Shown piece by piece: positions 24,438 through 32,860 of a stretch of DNA of 32,860 nucleotides. Origin of the DNA: Gammaproteobacteria bacterium. GTDB taxonomy: Bacteria > Pseudomonadota > Gammaproteobacteria > Arenicellales > Poriferihabitantaceae. The position numbers and the translations under genes are program-made. The number at the start of each line of letters is the position of its first letter. Positions within the stretch are counted from its first letter, which is position 1. Under the pieces are notes generated by a model, which was not told the origin of the DNA, did no database searches, and saw only the letters and a list, made by a program, of their open reading frames with translations. The DNA lies in assembly GCA_022822625.1 (NCBI GenBank), contig JAJEAV010000045.1, forward strand, positions 1-32,860, read 5' to 3'.

Positions 24438-24455
24438 CAGCAATTCTAATTATGG
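24438..24455 (+). repeat. 18-base direct repeat, right copy
   Basis: CAGCAATTCTAATTATGG, one mismatch from the copy at 23865-23882. It lies within a short TGTCC...GGACA context (24431-24459), which looks like a small element edge. Confidence 0.6.
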
Positions 24456-24610
24456 GACAGACATGATTGACCAACATGAAAATGACCCACAACAAGCAAT
24501 CTATATTCCATATCCTTTTTGCCGTTTATTGGTGAAGGACGATCCATGATTCGGAGACCATTTCGTGTCCTGTAACATTCATGTGCATGCATATTTGTCA
24601 AGGTCAAGGG

Positions 24611-25987
24611 CTATTGCCAGCTTCCACCAAGAGCCAGATTGATCCCTATCCATTCATCAAGTCTGGACCGCTCGATTCTGGCGAGATCGGCTTCTGTGGA
24701 AAACACCCGACGCTGTATGGTAAGCACATCCAATAGATCCGTTTCCCCTTCGTTATATTGCAGTTGGGCAATGTGCAAGGCATGATTGGCCTCATCGGCA
24801 GCCTGATACAGGGAAACAACACGATCCTGCAGGACCACATTCTGGTCCAGGCTGTTTTCGACTTCAATGAATGCATCAAGTACTGTTTGCGCATAAACTG
24901 CGATGGCCTGTTTTTGCTCTGCTGTTGCCTGTTCTACCTGAGCCCTGCCCAACCCACCATCAATTAGCGGGACGAGCAGGCTGGACGCAGCCTGCCAGAC
25001 AACATTGGCAGGGTTGAGAAAACGTGACAGGTCATCTGATGCCCCGCCAATACTTCCGGTAAGGCTAATGCTAGGCATCTGCGCCACCTTGGCCTGTTTG
25101 ACACGGTTAAATGATGCCGCCACTGATCGTTCTGCAGCGACTATGTCCGGCCGACGCTCCAATAGCGTTGAAGGCAGGCCTGCTGGCGGAAGCGGCGGTA
25201 CGTCTGGCAAGGTATTTCGCACGTTCAATTCCGCTGAAGGATAACGTCCGATGAGAACCTCCAGTGCACGCAGCGCATTTCGTTGGGCACCTTGTGCAGC
25301 AGTCAGTGTCGATTCGGCGTTGGCCAGGTCGGATCTTGACAGGGCAATATCCTGCGATGAGGCCAGTCCAGTTTCCTCCAATGCATGAACAATGCGATTG
25401 GTCTCGACCAGTGCATCGACCGTTTTCCGGGCAACCGCAACCTGCTGGCCAGACTCGATCACCAAAAAGTAGGCTCGCGCAACGGCAGCAGCCAAGGAGT
25501 TCTGACTAAAAACATAGTCTGCCTCTGCTGACTGTGCACTCAGGGCAGCAACAGAGACCCCGGCGCGAATCCGTCCCCACACATCCAGCTCCATGCCAGC
25601 CTGAAGACCGAGACTGTGACTTGCTTCACTGCCGCCATTTTCAACCAGACCACCTTGTGCTGATTCGCTGACAAGAGTAACTGTCTGCGACAAACCTGCG
25701 CCTGCCTGCTCTGCCAATGCCCATGATCGCTCCATGTTCTGGGCTGCGGCCTGAAGATTGCGGTTACCTATCTGGGCCTCCTTGACCAACTCCGCTAAAA
25801 CCGGGTCTCCAATCCGTTCAATCCAGCCAACCCGAACATCACCAATGTCTTCTGCAATGGAAGACCAGGTGTCAGGCAATGCAGGCAAGGAATCGGGCAC
25901 AACCTGGCCCATGTCGGTTGATGGGGGATTGCCCCCACATGAACTCAAGCCAATCGAAATCAGAATAGTCGCTACCAGTCTAATCAT
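24611..25987 (-). CDS. Outer-membrane efflux lipoprotein, NodT/OprM type
   Basis: A 458-residue TolC-superfamily channel that forms the outer-membrane exit duct of the efflux system. A lipoprotein signal with lipobox GLSSC puts the acylated cysteine at 17. Two internally related halves of long helices follow (ELVKEAQIGNRNLQAAAQNMERSW and the matching later NRVKQAKVAQMPSISLTGS), each with strand segments including GLQAGMELDVWGRIRAG and ASSLLVPLIDGG. The LERRPDIVAAERSVAA segment is diagnostic for NodT-type proteins. It begins 25 bases after the pump stop codon and is the last gene of the operon. The ribosome binding site is weak, so translation may depend on coupling. Confidence 0.93.
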   Translation of the reverse strand: MIRLVATILISIGLSSCGGNPPSTDMGQVVPDSLPALPDTWSSIAEDIGDVRVGWIERIGDPVLAELVKEAQIGNRNLQAAAQNMERSWALAEQAGAGLSQTVTLVSESAQGGLVENGGSEASHSLGLQAGMELDVWGRIRAGVSVAALSAQSAEADYVFSQNSLAAAVARAYFLVIESGQQVAVARKTVDALVETNRIVHALEETGLASSQDIALSRSDLANAESTLTAAQGAQRNALRALEVLIGRYPSAELNVRNTLPDVPPLPPAGLPSTLLERRPDIVAAERSVAASFNRVKQAKVAQMPSISLTGSIGGASDDLSRFLNPANVVWQAASSLLVPLIDGGLGRAQVEQATAEQKQAIAVYAQTVLDAFIEVENSLDQNVVLQDRVVSLYQAADEANHALHIAQLQYNEGETDLLDVLTIQRRVFSTEADLARIERSRLDEWIGINLALGGSWQ

Positions 25988-26012
25988 CCGGTTTACTCAT
26001 AATATTGTCTGT

Positions 26013-29000
26013 TCAAGTGATCACTTCATTCTTGTTGATACGAAACAGCAATGAATATAGCACTGGAGTCACGAGCAGAGTGATTAATGTCGCAAAACTC
26101 AATCCGAATATCAACACGACACTCATTGACCTGAAAAACGCATCAAAATAAAGTGGCAGAACTCCCAGTACAGTCGTGAATGCACCCATAGTTACGGGAC
26201 GAAGCCTGCTTGCTGCGGCCTCTATCAGAGCATCGAAACGGGGCACTCCCGAAGCGATGACCTGATCAGTGGAGTCTACCAGCACGATCGAATTCTGGAT
26301 CAAGAGTCCGGACAGTGACAATAGTCCCAGCATTCCCATGAATTCAAGAGGCGTTTCCGTTAACAGCAATCCAGAAACCACTCCTACAATCCCAAGCGGG
26401 ACCACTGACCAGATTACGACTGGCTGCCTGATCGAGTTGAACAACACAACGACGACCAGAATCATCGCCAGAAACGCCAATGGGATGGTACTCGCCAGGT
26501 TTGCCTGCGCTTCGGCTGACTCGCCGAATTCACCTTCCCATTGCAGTGAATATCCCTCGGGAAGGTCGATGGCTTCAATCCTTGGTTTCAGGCGTGAAAA
26601 CAGGTCGTCTGCATATACGCCAAGTGCCGGGTCGCACTGGACCTTAATGGAGAGAATTCGATTGGTACGCAGTAATCTTGCATCTCGCCAAGTCAGGATG
26701 CCACCGTCAATAACCTGGGCAAGTGGAACGGTTTTCTGGCTTATCTGGCTAATGACCTGAACGGAAGGCAGACTCCATGGTTCCAGTCGTTCCTTTTCTT
26801 GAGAACGTGAAATGATCGGAATCAGATTGTCCCTTTCGCGATATAAACCGCGCTGCCGACCATCAAAGTGTTCGTCGAGTGCTTCGGAAACTGCCTTGCG
26901 AGTGATGCCCAGGCGTTCACCCTTGTTTTGGGAGTAGACTGGCTGAATGACAGGAACCTGTCGTCGCCAGTCATCCTTGATCAAGACCGCCTCTCCATCA
27001 GCCGCCATGATTGTCTTGGCCTGATTGGCAAGGTCACGCAAGACTCCTGGATCGGCCCCTGAAAATTTTGCCTCGATCTTCGACCCGCCACCGGGACCAA
27101 GCTGAAACTTCCATGCCTTTGCCTGGGCATCGGGAAATGCTTCTTCGACATAGGCCTGAATCTCCCGGATCAGCCGATCATTATCCTGATAGCGCACAGT
27201 TCGGACAAGAAGTTGACCGTGTGACGCATTGGGCGAACTGGCTTGATAAATCAGCATGTACCGCAAGGCACTCTCTCCAATCAGGGTTTGAACGTCTTCA
27301 ACCCCATCCAGTTTTTTGACATGTTCTTCCAGCAGTATCACATCGTTCCTTGTCCGTTCAATGCCAGTACCCTCCGGGAGAAAAAAGTCGACAACAATCT
27401 GGGGGGAAGTAGAAGCCGGAAAAAACCCGGCCTTGACAAACTGAAAACCCCATAGTGAAACCAGAAATATCCCGAGCACACCCAATAGCGTGAAATATCG
27501 TCTGGCCAGGATGACCCTGATCAAGTTCCGATAGACCTGCAGGAAACGCTGTTCTCCAGCAACAGAAGTATCGAGGTTCCGTACACCTTGTGGAAATATC
27601 CAGTGACAAAGCATTGGTGTCACCGTAAAGGCCAAAATCCAACTCAAGCTCAGCGAGATCAACACTACCCAGAACAGGGAACCCGTAAATTCTGCGGTAT
27701 CACCTGGAGCAAAGCCAATGGGAGCAAATGCCAGAATACCGACAATGGTGCCTGCCAGCAAGGGCTTGAAGTTTTTTGAGGCAGCCTCCCTGGCAACCTC
27801 GAGCTTGTTTCTGCCTTTTTCCAGACCAACCTGTATCGCATCGGTAACAACTACTCCATTGTCAACCAGCATGCCCAGTGAAATTACCAGGGCTCCAAGT
27901 GATATGCGATGCATTGGGATGCCTGCCACCCACATAATGAATAATGTTGCCGCCATGGTCAGAAGAACCGTTGCCCCCATGACAACACCAGACCGGAGTC
28001 CCATAAATACAACCAGAGTCACAAAAACGATGACAAGCGCGGCAACAACGTTCCATCCAAAGCTGCGAATGGATGAATCAACCACTTTTCCCTGATGGTA
28101 AAATTCGTGGAGCGTTATTCCAATGGGGCGATTTACTTCTATCTCCGAGAGCTTTCTGTCCACGGCATGCCCAATTTTCACGACATTGGCGCCGGGAACA
28201 TTGGCTATTCCAATGCCCAGGGCCGGTTGGCCGTTGTAGCGGATATACTGCTTTACGGGTTCGAGGTATCCTCTCCTGATGTTCGCTATCTGTCCAAGAC
28301 GGGTCACGCTATCAGAGGAGCTGCTGCTGACCACCAGGTTCTGCAAGGCTTCTACAGAATTCAAGTCTCCAGTTGGATGGATATGAATGCGCTCATCCCC
28401 CAGGGAAATTTCCCCCGCTGGCGAGACCGAATTCTGCTGTGTCAAGGTGTTATAAACCTGATTCAGGAAAATTCCGGAAGCCGCAACGCGTTCCTGGGAA
28501 AACTCAATGAAGATTGCTTCTTCCTGCTCCCCGATAATCCTGACTTTTGCAACGCCATCAACAAGCAGAAGATCGCGACGCAGATCTTCGGCATAAGCCG
28601 TCAATTCAACCGGGGTGAACCCTTCTCCGGTCAGCAGGTAGTAGATTCCGTAAACCTCGCCAAAGTCATCATTGACAATGGTCTCCCTGGCGCCCGGAGG
28701 CAGATGACGCTGTGCCTCATCTATCTTGTTTCTTACCTTCGTCCATGCCAATTGAAGATCTGCCTTCGTCTGCGAGGCCCCATAACGAATTTCCACGCTG
28801 ATTTCCGATTTTCCGGCAGTGGAAATCGAATCCAGCGTTTCAACTTCCGACAATTGCTGAAGTGCGGTTTCCAGAGGCTCCGTCACTTCATTCATCACTT
28901 CCCGGGGGCTTGCTCCGGGATATTGAGTAATGATCTTGGCCACACGAATCGTAAATTCGGGATCTTCGAAACGAGGCATGTTCTGATAGGCGAGCAGGCC

Positions 29001-29072
29001 ACCAACCAACGCAACAATCATTCCGATTGTGCCAAGTAGCGGATTCTTGATGGATATCTCAGCCAAGTTCAC
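26013..29072 (-). CDS. RND efflux pump permease (HAE1/AcrB-like)
   Basis: A 1019-residue inner-membrane antiporter with the AcrB layout: one span, a large periplasmic loop, six spans, a second loop and five spans. Proton-relay positions differ from AcrB: the central DD pair is D404-N405 (GMLVDNGVVV) and the lysine of TM10 is Q926 (LLIQNSIVLVD); the arginine in RLRPVTM is retained. These changes occur in a separate branch of RND pumps and do not mean inactivity. The start is GTG at 29072 with AGGAG eight bases ahead, overlapping the adaptor stop codon TAG. Substrates cannot be read from sequence; likely hydrophobic drugs, detergents or metabolites. Confidence 0.93.
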   Translation of the reverse strand: MNLAEISIKNPLLGTIGMIVALVGGLLAYQNMPRFEDPEFTIRVAKIITQYPGASPREVMNEVTEPLETALQQLSEVETLDSISTAGKSEISVEIRYGASQTKADLQLAWTKVRNKIDEAQRHLPPGARETIVNDDFGEVYGIYYLLTGEGFTPVELTAYAEDLRRDLLLVDGVAKVRIIGEQEEAIFIEFSQERVAASGIFLNQVYNTLTQQNSVSPAGEISLGDERIHIHPTGDLNSVEALQNLVVSSSSSDSVTRLGQIANIRRGYLEPVKQYIRYNGQPALGIGIANVPGANVVKIGHAVDRKLSEIEVNRPIGITLHEFYHQGKVVDSSIRSFGWNVVAALVIVFVTLVVFMGLRSGVVMGATVLLTMAATLFIMWVAGIPMHRISLGALVISLGMLVDNGVVVTDAIQVGLEKGRNKLEVAREAASKNFKPLLAGTIVGILAFAPIGFAPGDTAEFTGSLFWVVLISLSLSWILAFTVTPMLCHWIFPQGVRNLDTSVAGEQRFLQVYRNLIRVILARRYFTLLGVLGIFLVSLWGFQFVKAGFFPASTSPQIVVDFFLPEGTGIERTRNDVILLEEHVKKLDGVEDVQTLIGESALRYMLIYQASSPNASHGQLLVRTVRYQDNDRLIREIQAYVEEAFPDAQAKAWKFQLGPGGGSKIEAKFSGADPGVLRDLANQAKTIMAADGEAVLIKDDWRRQVPVIQPVYSQNKGERLGITRKAVSEALDEHFDGRQRGLYRERDNLIPIISRSQEKERLEPWSLPSVQVISQISQKTVPLAQVIDGGILTWRDARLLRTNRILSIKVQCDPALGVYADDLFSRLKPRIEAIDLPEGYSLQWEGEFGESAEAQANLASTIPLAFLAMILVVVVLFNSIRQPVVIWSVVPLGIVGVVSGLLLTETPLEFMGMLGLLSLSGLLIQNSIVLVDSTDQVIASGVPRFDALIEAAASRLRPVTMGAFTTVLGVLPLYFDAFFRSMSVVLIFGLSFATLITLLVTPVLYSLLFRINKNEVIT

Positions 29073-29083
29073 TGGCCGGTCTC

Positions 29084-30148
29084 CTAGTTTGGCATCCAGG
29101 GGCGGACCTTCATGCCCTCATAAAAGAAGTTGACGCCAGCGGCGACAATCGTATCACCGGGGCTTAATCCTTCCACTACCGTAACCGTGTCACTCAAATT
29201 CGGTTGCACTACAACTGCCTGTTTTTGCAAGCCTTCCTCTTCGGTAACCAGCCAGACATACTTGTTTTCGCCCTCTGACAGAATCGATGAAAGTGGTACT
29301 GCAACACCGCCTGCCACAATGCCAGACTCATCTGCAAAGCGAAAATCCAGTTCAACTGTCGCTGTCATGCCGGGCAGAATCAGCAGATTTTCTGGCGAGT
29401 CGAATGACAGTCTCACCGAATAGGTCTGGGTTGCCTGATCGGCTTCTCCGGCAAATTCCGTGAACCTGGCATCAATGTGTTCACCGGGGGCAGCATCAAG
29501 AATTATCCGGGCATCGACATTTTCAATCTGGCGGGCCCGGGTAACAATCATGCTCGGAACATTTATCACTGCCTGGACTTCGTTGCTTTGCAGGATGACG
29601 ATTGGTTCCTTTGCCCGGACATTCTGGAATTGCCGGATCAATACACGTGAAACACGACCGGAAAACGGTGCTTTCAGGGTGGTGTCCCTGAATGCTTTCT
29701 CGGCTGTATCAAGAGCTGCGCGCGTGACGTCTTTTCGAGTACGCCGGGAGTCGAGCACACTGCGGGAAATTGCATCCTGGCCATACAGCTTCTCTGCCCT
29801 CTGGTACTCCGTGTTCGCATTTTCGTATTCGGCTTTCGCCTGGGACAATCGACTTATGGTGTCGCTTTGATCAAGTTGCGCAATAATGTCGCCATTTTGA
29901 ACCGGATCGCTTTCCAGGACATTTAGCTCCCTGACTTCCCCTGCGACCTGGAAAGTCAATTCGACTGACTGTGCTGCCTGGATTACGGCTGGGAACGTAA
30001 ATGCCCTCTGAACCGATGCATCCTCAACGGTCATCAATTTGGCAGGGCGTATTTTTTCAGTGGCTTTCGGAGGCAGTTCTTCCGAGCATCCTTGAGAAAG
30101 CAAAAGCACAACGAATGCCAACAAATAATAAACAATCCGTTTAATCAT
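29084..30148 (-). CDS. RND efflux periplasmic adaptor (HlyD/MFP) lipoprotein
   Basis: A 354-residue adaptor joining pump and outer-membrane channel. A lipoprotein signal ends in LLSQGC with C21 as the acylation site. Domains in order: N-terminal barrel-sandwich/lipoyl half (VELTFQVAGEVRELNV, GDIIAQLD), a short helical hairpin (about 95-150, AKAEYENANTEYQRAEKLYGQDAISRS), the returning lipoyl half (LKAPFSGRVSRVLI), a beta-barrel (LILPGMTATVELDF) and the membrane-proximal domain (VVEGLSPGDTIVAAGVNFFYEGMKVRP). It is the first gene of the operon; its stop codon overlaps the pump's ribosome binding site. No regulator gene is adjacent in the window. Confidence 0.93.
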   Translation of the reverse strand: MIKRIVYYLLAFVVLLLSQGCSEELPPKATEKIRPAKLMTVEDASVQRAFTFPAVIQAAQSVELTFQVAGEVRELNVLESDPVQNGDIIAQLDQSDTISRLSQAKAEYENANTEYQRAEKLYGQDAISRSVLDSRRTRKDVTRAALDTAEKAFRDTTLKAPFSGRVSRVLIRQFQNVRAKEPIVILQSNEVQAVINVPSMIVTRARQIENVDARIILDAAPGEHIDARFTEFAGEADQATQTYSVRLSFDSPENLLILPGMTATVELDFRFADESGIVAGGVAVPLSSILSEGENKYVWLVTEEEGLQKQAVVVQPNLSDTVTVVEGLSPGDTIVAAGVNFFYEGMKVRPWMPN

Positions 30149-30961
30149 TATTCATCTCGATATGGTTTTCATATTACATGATCAGGGAGTCGTTTCAGAA
30201 ACCATGCCAACGGCCCTGCTCATAATTCAGATGACCTGGTTTCGGTCTTGCCCAAATACCTAAACTTCCGATTGAAAGATAGTATTCCTATTCTATGCCT
30301 CCCGCTCCAAAAAGTTGACTGTTATCAATTTTGTCGATGATTTCAGATATTTCAAACTGAGCCACTACCCACAACTGCCACGGAAATGACCCTCTATTTT
30401 TTCTACTACGTACTACGAGGCTTTCAGGTACTACTCCTGTCTGCTCGCTGACTTTGACCATTTATACCCAAACCGCAAATTCTCACAAGGCAAGGATTGA
30501 CAATACTGTGCGAAGAGCATCATGACTGGAACGCCGCCAGCTCGAATTGACCTCCTCATGGAATGTCCAGCCGATACGCCGCACCATCGTGATTGATAAC
30601 ACAGGCAACCTGCTTTTCCCCAAGAAAACCGTAACAGTGCGACCAAATCCTCCCTGCTTCATGGTTCTTGAATTCAGGGAGCTTATTGACATAGTAACAT
30701 GCCTCATTGCGAAGTATAGAGAAGATTTGAGTACCGGTCTGCAATAGACGATTCTCTGTCTGATATTCTACGCCCAGAATATGATTGTCCGGCATGGCGA
30801 ACAATCCATCCTGACAGTGCAGGCAAACGGTCATGATTCCGAATCATTAAGATGATGACGGGAAAAATCAATTTCCTAATTCATGAATGGTTTTACGAAA
30901 TAGTCAAAATAGTCATTAGTATCAGTTATATAATTATCCCACTTTGGGAATAAATCGTTTC
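30149..30961. other. Long intergenic stretch with one doubtful small ORF
   Basis: About 0.8 kb. The left end should contain the promoter of the leftward efflux operon. No repeat, RNA gene or terminator could be supported elsewhere. A single possible small ORF (30556-30834, minus) is listed separately. Confidence 0.5.
30556..30834 (-). CDS. Possible 92-residue hypothetical protein
   Basis: An ATG-started frame with a balanced, protein-like composition: MTVCLHCQDGLFAMPDNHIL at the start, including a CxxC pair, then VEYQTENRLL, a Tyr/Asn-rich centre, and CVINHDGAAYRLDIP at the end. The ribosome binding site is poor (CGGA). I recognise no family. It is isolated and its end may be frameshifted, since another frame continues (TFHEEVNSSWRRSSHDALR) just beyond. 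It could be a remnant or not a gene at all. Confidence 0.35.
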   Translation of the reverse strand: MTVCLHCQDGLFAMPDNHILGVEYQTENRLLQTGTQIFSILRNEACYYVNKLPEFKNHEAGRIWSHCYGFLGEKQVACVINHDGAAYRLDIP

Positions 30962-31175
30962 ATGACACCTTTTGATCAATCCGGGCTTGACTACATTGCC
31001 ATCCATCCGGGTGCCGGGAAGGAAGACATACGTCGAGACATGGCACCAAAATCCAGCCCATCGACAACCTGGCGCGCCCTCAGGAAGCTTAGTCGATGAA
31101 GGTCGCCTGGAGGTGTCGGGAAAGGCGCGGGCGACCCACCGATTCTCAGCAGATAGAGGGGTCAATGTAACATGA
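30962..31175 (+). pseudogene. Frameshifted winged-helix DNA-binding protein
   Basis: From the ATG at 30962 the frame reads GKEDIRRDMAPKSSPSTTWRALRKL and then stops at 31097-31099. If the single A at 31091 is skipped, the protein continues as VDEGRLEVSGKARATHRF and ends at 31175. Joined, the two parts give a complete winged helix (recognition helix PSTTWRALRKL, wing GRLEVSGKARAT) of about 70 residues, like the C-terminal wHTH found in some Fic-type and regulatory proteins. A one-base insertion has therefore broken it, unless translation shifts frame. It lies directly upstream of the large surface protein gene, in the same direction. Confidence 0.55.
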
Positions 31176-31252
31176 ACCTGTTTCGCATACAGTGTCTACG
31201 TTCCGGTGGTCCGGCCTGCATGCATGCATGAGTCCCGGTGCGGCACTTCGGA

Positions 31253-32860
31253 ATGAGGCATTGGCCCCGAAAAGGATGCATCAGGCAATGCGTCCAGAAG
31301 CTGCTCGCTACAACAGTGCTTGCATTGCCGGTTATGTTTGGTTGTCTTTTCCAGGCTACAGCCCAGGAAAGGGTGCTGGTCAGCAACATCGGCCAGCCGG
31401 ACAGTAGTGCAGGGTTTGGCGCCAGTCTTTTTGCTTTCGGCGCCAACCTGATCGACAATGCCCAGAGGTTCACGACCGGCAGCAATGTTCCGGGTTACAG
31501 GGTGAGCAGCGTCGAAATCGAGTTCGCTGGGTTTGATACCGGCTACGAATATACTGCAAGCATTCGACGCAACACCGGTGGTGCACCAGGAGCCATTGTG
31601 GGCACCCTGCGGAACCCCTCGTTCACTTCATTCAGCGCAGACCGGGTTCTGGAGTTCACGGCGCCGACAGACAGCGGAATCCTGCTTGAGGCAAATACCG
31701 GATACTTCGTTGTCATCGATATTGACTCGCTGACCGGGACTGCTATAGGGGCGTGGCGCGCCACGACGTCGAACAATGAGGATTCCAGTGGCCTGTCCGG
31801 CTGGCGAATCGACAACAAGCACCGCTTCAGGCTGGATGACGGTGGCGACCAGAATGACCAGTCCTGGCAGGATAACCTGATTACTTCTGTCCTGAAACTG
31901 CGCCTCAACGGCTGGGCCGTTCAGCCGCCCGGCCTCGCCATTGTCGAGCCGGACGGCGACACCACGGTGAGCGAGGACGGGAGCACGATCACCGACACCT
32001 ACACGGTGGTGCTCGCCACCGAGCCCACCCATGACGTGACGGTGACCATGACCGCCGGGGCGGGGTCCCAGGTGAACGTGTCGGGGGGCACGTGGGGTGC
32101 CTCGGCCACCCTGACGTTCGCCACCGCCAGCTGGAACACGGCTCAGACGGTCACGGTGCGAGGGGTGGCCGACAGCGTCGACAACCCCGGCGGCGGCCGT
32201 GACGCGACCATTGGACATGCTGCGAGTTCTACGGACCCCGGCTACACTATCGCCAGCGCCGGCAGCATCACGGTGCGTGTGACCGACGACGATCCGACGA
32301 CGGTAGCACTGGCAGGCGCCGCAGGTGATATCGAGGAGGGGCAGACGAAGGAATTCACGATTGCACTGGGCCGGGGCCTGGTAGCTGGCGAGGTCCTGAC
32401 GGCGCCACTCACCTTCGGGGGCACGGCGACCAGGGGTACCGACTACACCATGACCGGGGCATCCGCCACGGGTGTCCGGTACAACAACCTGAACAGTGGC
32501 AACGCCAACGTGGTGTTCACCGGCCCGCAGACCGGGGCCACGGCGACCACGGCCACGATCACCCTGAGCGCGGCTTCGGACAGCACGGCGGAAACCACCC
32601 CCGAGACGGTGGACATCGGCCTCGGGACGATCACCGACACCGGCCTTGGGAACTTCGGAGGCGTTGCGGGAACCGACAGTCTGTCGGCATTCAGCATCTC
32701 CGATCCGCCCCCGGGCGGCGGCGTGACGGTTTCCCCGACCTCGCTGGCCCTGACCGAGCTGGGGACTTCGGGCATGGCTGAAAAGACCTACACCCTTGTT
32801 CTCGATACCGACCCGGGCGCGAACGTGACGGTCACGGCGACCTCGGGCGACACGTCGGCC
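31253..32860 (+). CDS. Large secreted/surface protein with choice-of-anchor-R-like and Calx-beta-like modules (partial)
   Basis: An open frame of 536 codons from the ATG at 31253 to the window edge, with no stop. A signal peptide is clear: basic MRHWPRKGCIRQCVQK, a hydrophobic core (LLATTVLALPVMFGCLF) and an AxA-type site near ATAQE (residue 37). Residues about 39-223 (VLVSNIGQPDSSAG, AQRFTTGSNVPGYRVSSVEIEF, ANTGYFVVID) resemble the choice-of-anchor R domain. From about 225, beta-sandwich modules follow with the repeated plan TVSEDGSTITDTYTVVLAT ... TFATASWNTAQTVTV ... SITVRVTDDD, typical of Calx-beta-like adhesin repeats; a third begins near 498 (TVSPTSLALTELG). An exported adhesin or matrix protein is likely. 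No strong ribosome binding site. G+C in 32041-32100 is 45 of 60 bases. Confidence 0.8.
   Translation, partial: MRHWPRKGCIRQCVQKLLATTVLALPVMFGCLFQATAQERVLVSNIGQPDSSAGFGASLFAFGANLIDNAQRFTTGSNVPGYRVSSVEIEFAGFDTGYEYTASIRRNTGGAPGAIVGTLRNPSFTSFSADRVLEFTAPTDSGILLEANTGYFVVIDIDSLTGTAIGAWRATTSNNEDSSGLSGWRIDNKHRFRLDDGGDQNDQSWQDNLITSVLKLRLNGWAVQPPGLAIVEPDGDTTVSEDGSTITDTYTVVLATEPTHDVTVTMTAGAGSQVNVSGGTWGASATLTFATASWNTAQTVTVRGVADSVDNPGGGRDATIGHAASSTDPGYTIASAGSITVRVTDDDPTTVALAGAAGDIEEGQTKEFTIALGRGLVAGEVLTAPLTFGGTATRGTDYTMTGASATGVRYNNLNSGNANVVFTGPQTGATATTATITLSAASDSTAETTPETVDIGLGTITDTGLGNFGGVAGTDSLSAFSISDPPPGGGVTVSPTSLALTELGTSGMAEKTYTLVLDTDPGANVTVTATSGDTSA

Larger units (their letters stand above)
23718..24610. 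other. Repeat-rich region with mobile-element relics, no intact gene
   Basis: About 0.9 kb without a convincing intact gene. It holds the bioY promoter region, tandem and inverted repeats (23879-23949), a perfect hairpin (23981-24013), an IS-like double repeat (24101-24141), a decayed coiled-coil/membrane gene (24141-24359) and an 18-base direct repeat at both ends (23865-23882 and 24438-24455). Short open frames here are not protein-like and read across the repeats. The pattern suggests repeated insertion and loss of mobile DNA between bioY and the efflux operon. Confidence 0.6.

Noticed and set aside
28095..29039. A 314-codon open frame on the plus strand inside the efflux pump gene
   Set aside because: It is antisense to the well-conserved RND permease; no domain or signal is recognisable, and its openness follows from the pump's codon use.
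31628..32775. Several leftward open frames opposite the surface protein gene
   Set aside because: They arise from high G+C and repeats; the plus-strand frame has a signal peptide and recognisable beta-sandwich modules.

Overview
The window looks like a chromosomal segment of a gammaproteobacterium with roughly 50% G+C in its coding DNA. The block pcnB - yciO - trpS - scpA - scpB - rluB has a gammaproteobacterial flavour. The methylated-amine genes, ammonium channel and BCCT carrier fit a marine or host-associated lifestyle, but this placement is inference from gene content only.

Left part (1-11100). A decayed valyl-tRNA synthetase fragment is followed by a leftward eight-gene run. In transcription order it holds a FAD oxidoreductase, a glutamine-synthetase-family ligase, three glutamate-synthase-like subunits (amidotransferase, GXGXG and FMN proteins, the MgsABC/GlxBCD set), two uncharacterised proteins and pdxJ. 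A divergent FadR-type GntR regulator lies to its right. Beyond that, an Amt channel and a 58-residue membrane protein read leftward into a strong terminator. This resembles the indirect (N-methylglutamate) route for methylamine: Amt uptake, gamma-glutamylation by the ligase, conversion to N-methylglutamate by MgsABC, then oxidation. The usual four-subunit N-methylglutamate dehydrogenase is absent, and a single FAD protein occupies its place.

Middle part (11680-23720). Rightward genes encode a duplicated (diheme) cytochrome c5, an ECHDC3-like crotonase, an isopropylmalate-dehydrogenase relative, a YciK-like SDR without its catalytic Tyr and Lys, and a BCCT carrier. A leftward housekeeping block follows: bioY, pcnB, yciO, trpS, scpA, scpB and rluB.

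Right part (23720-32860). About 0.9 kb of repeat-rich DNA carries an IS-like end and a decayed coiled-coil/membrane gene. A complete tripartite RND efflux operon (adaptor, pump, outer-membrane channel) comes next. After a largely empty stretch there is a frameshifted winged-helix gene. Finally a large secreted or surface protein with a signal peptide, a choice-of-anchor-R-like domain and Calx-beta-like modules starts at 31253 and runs off the window; its DNA is much richer in G+C than the rest.
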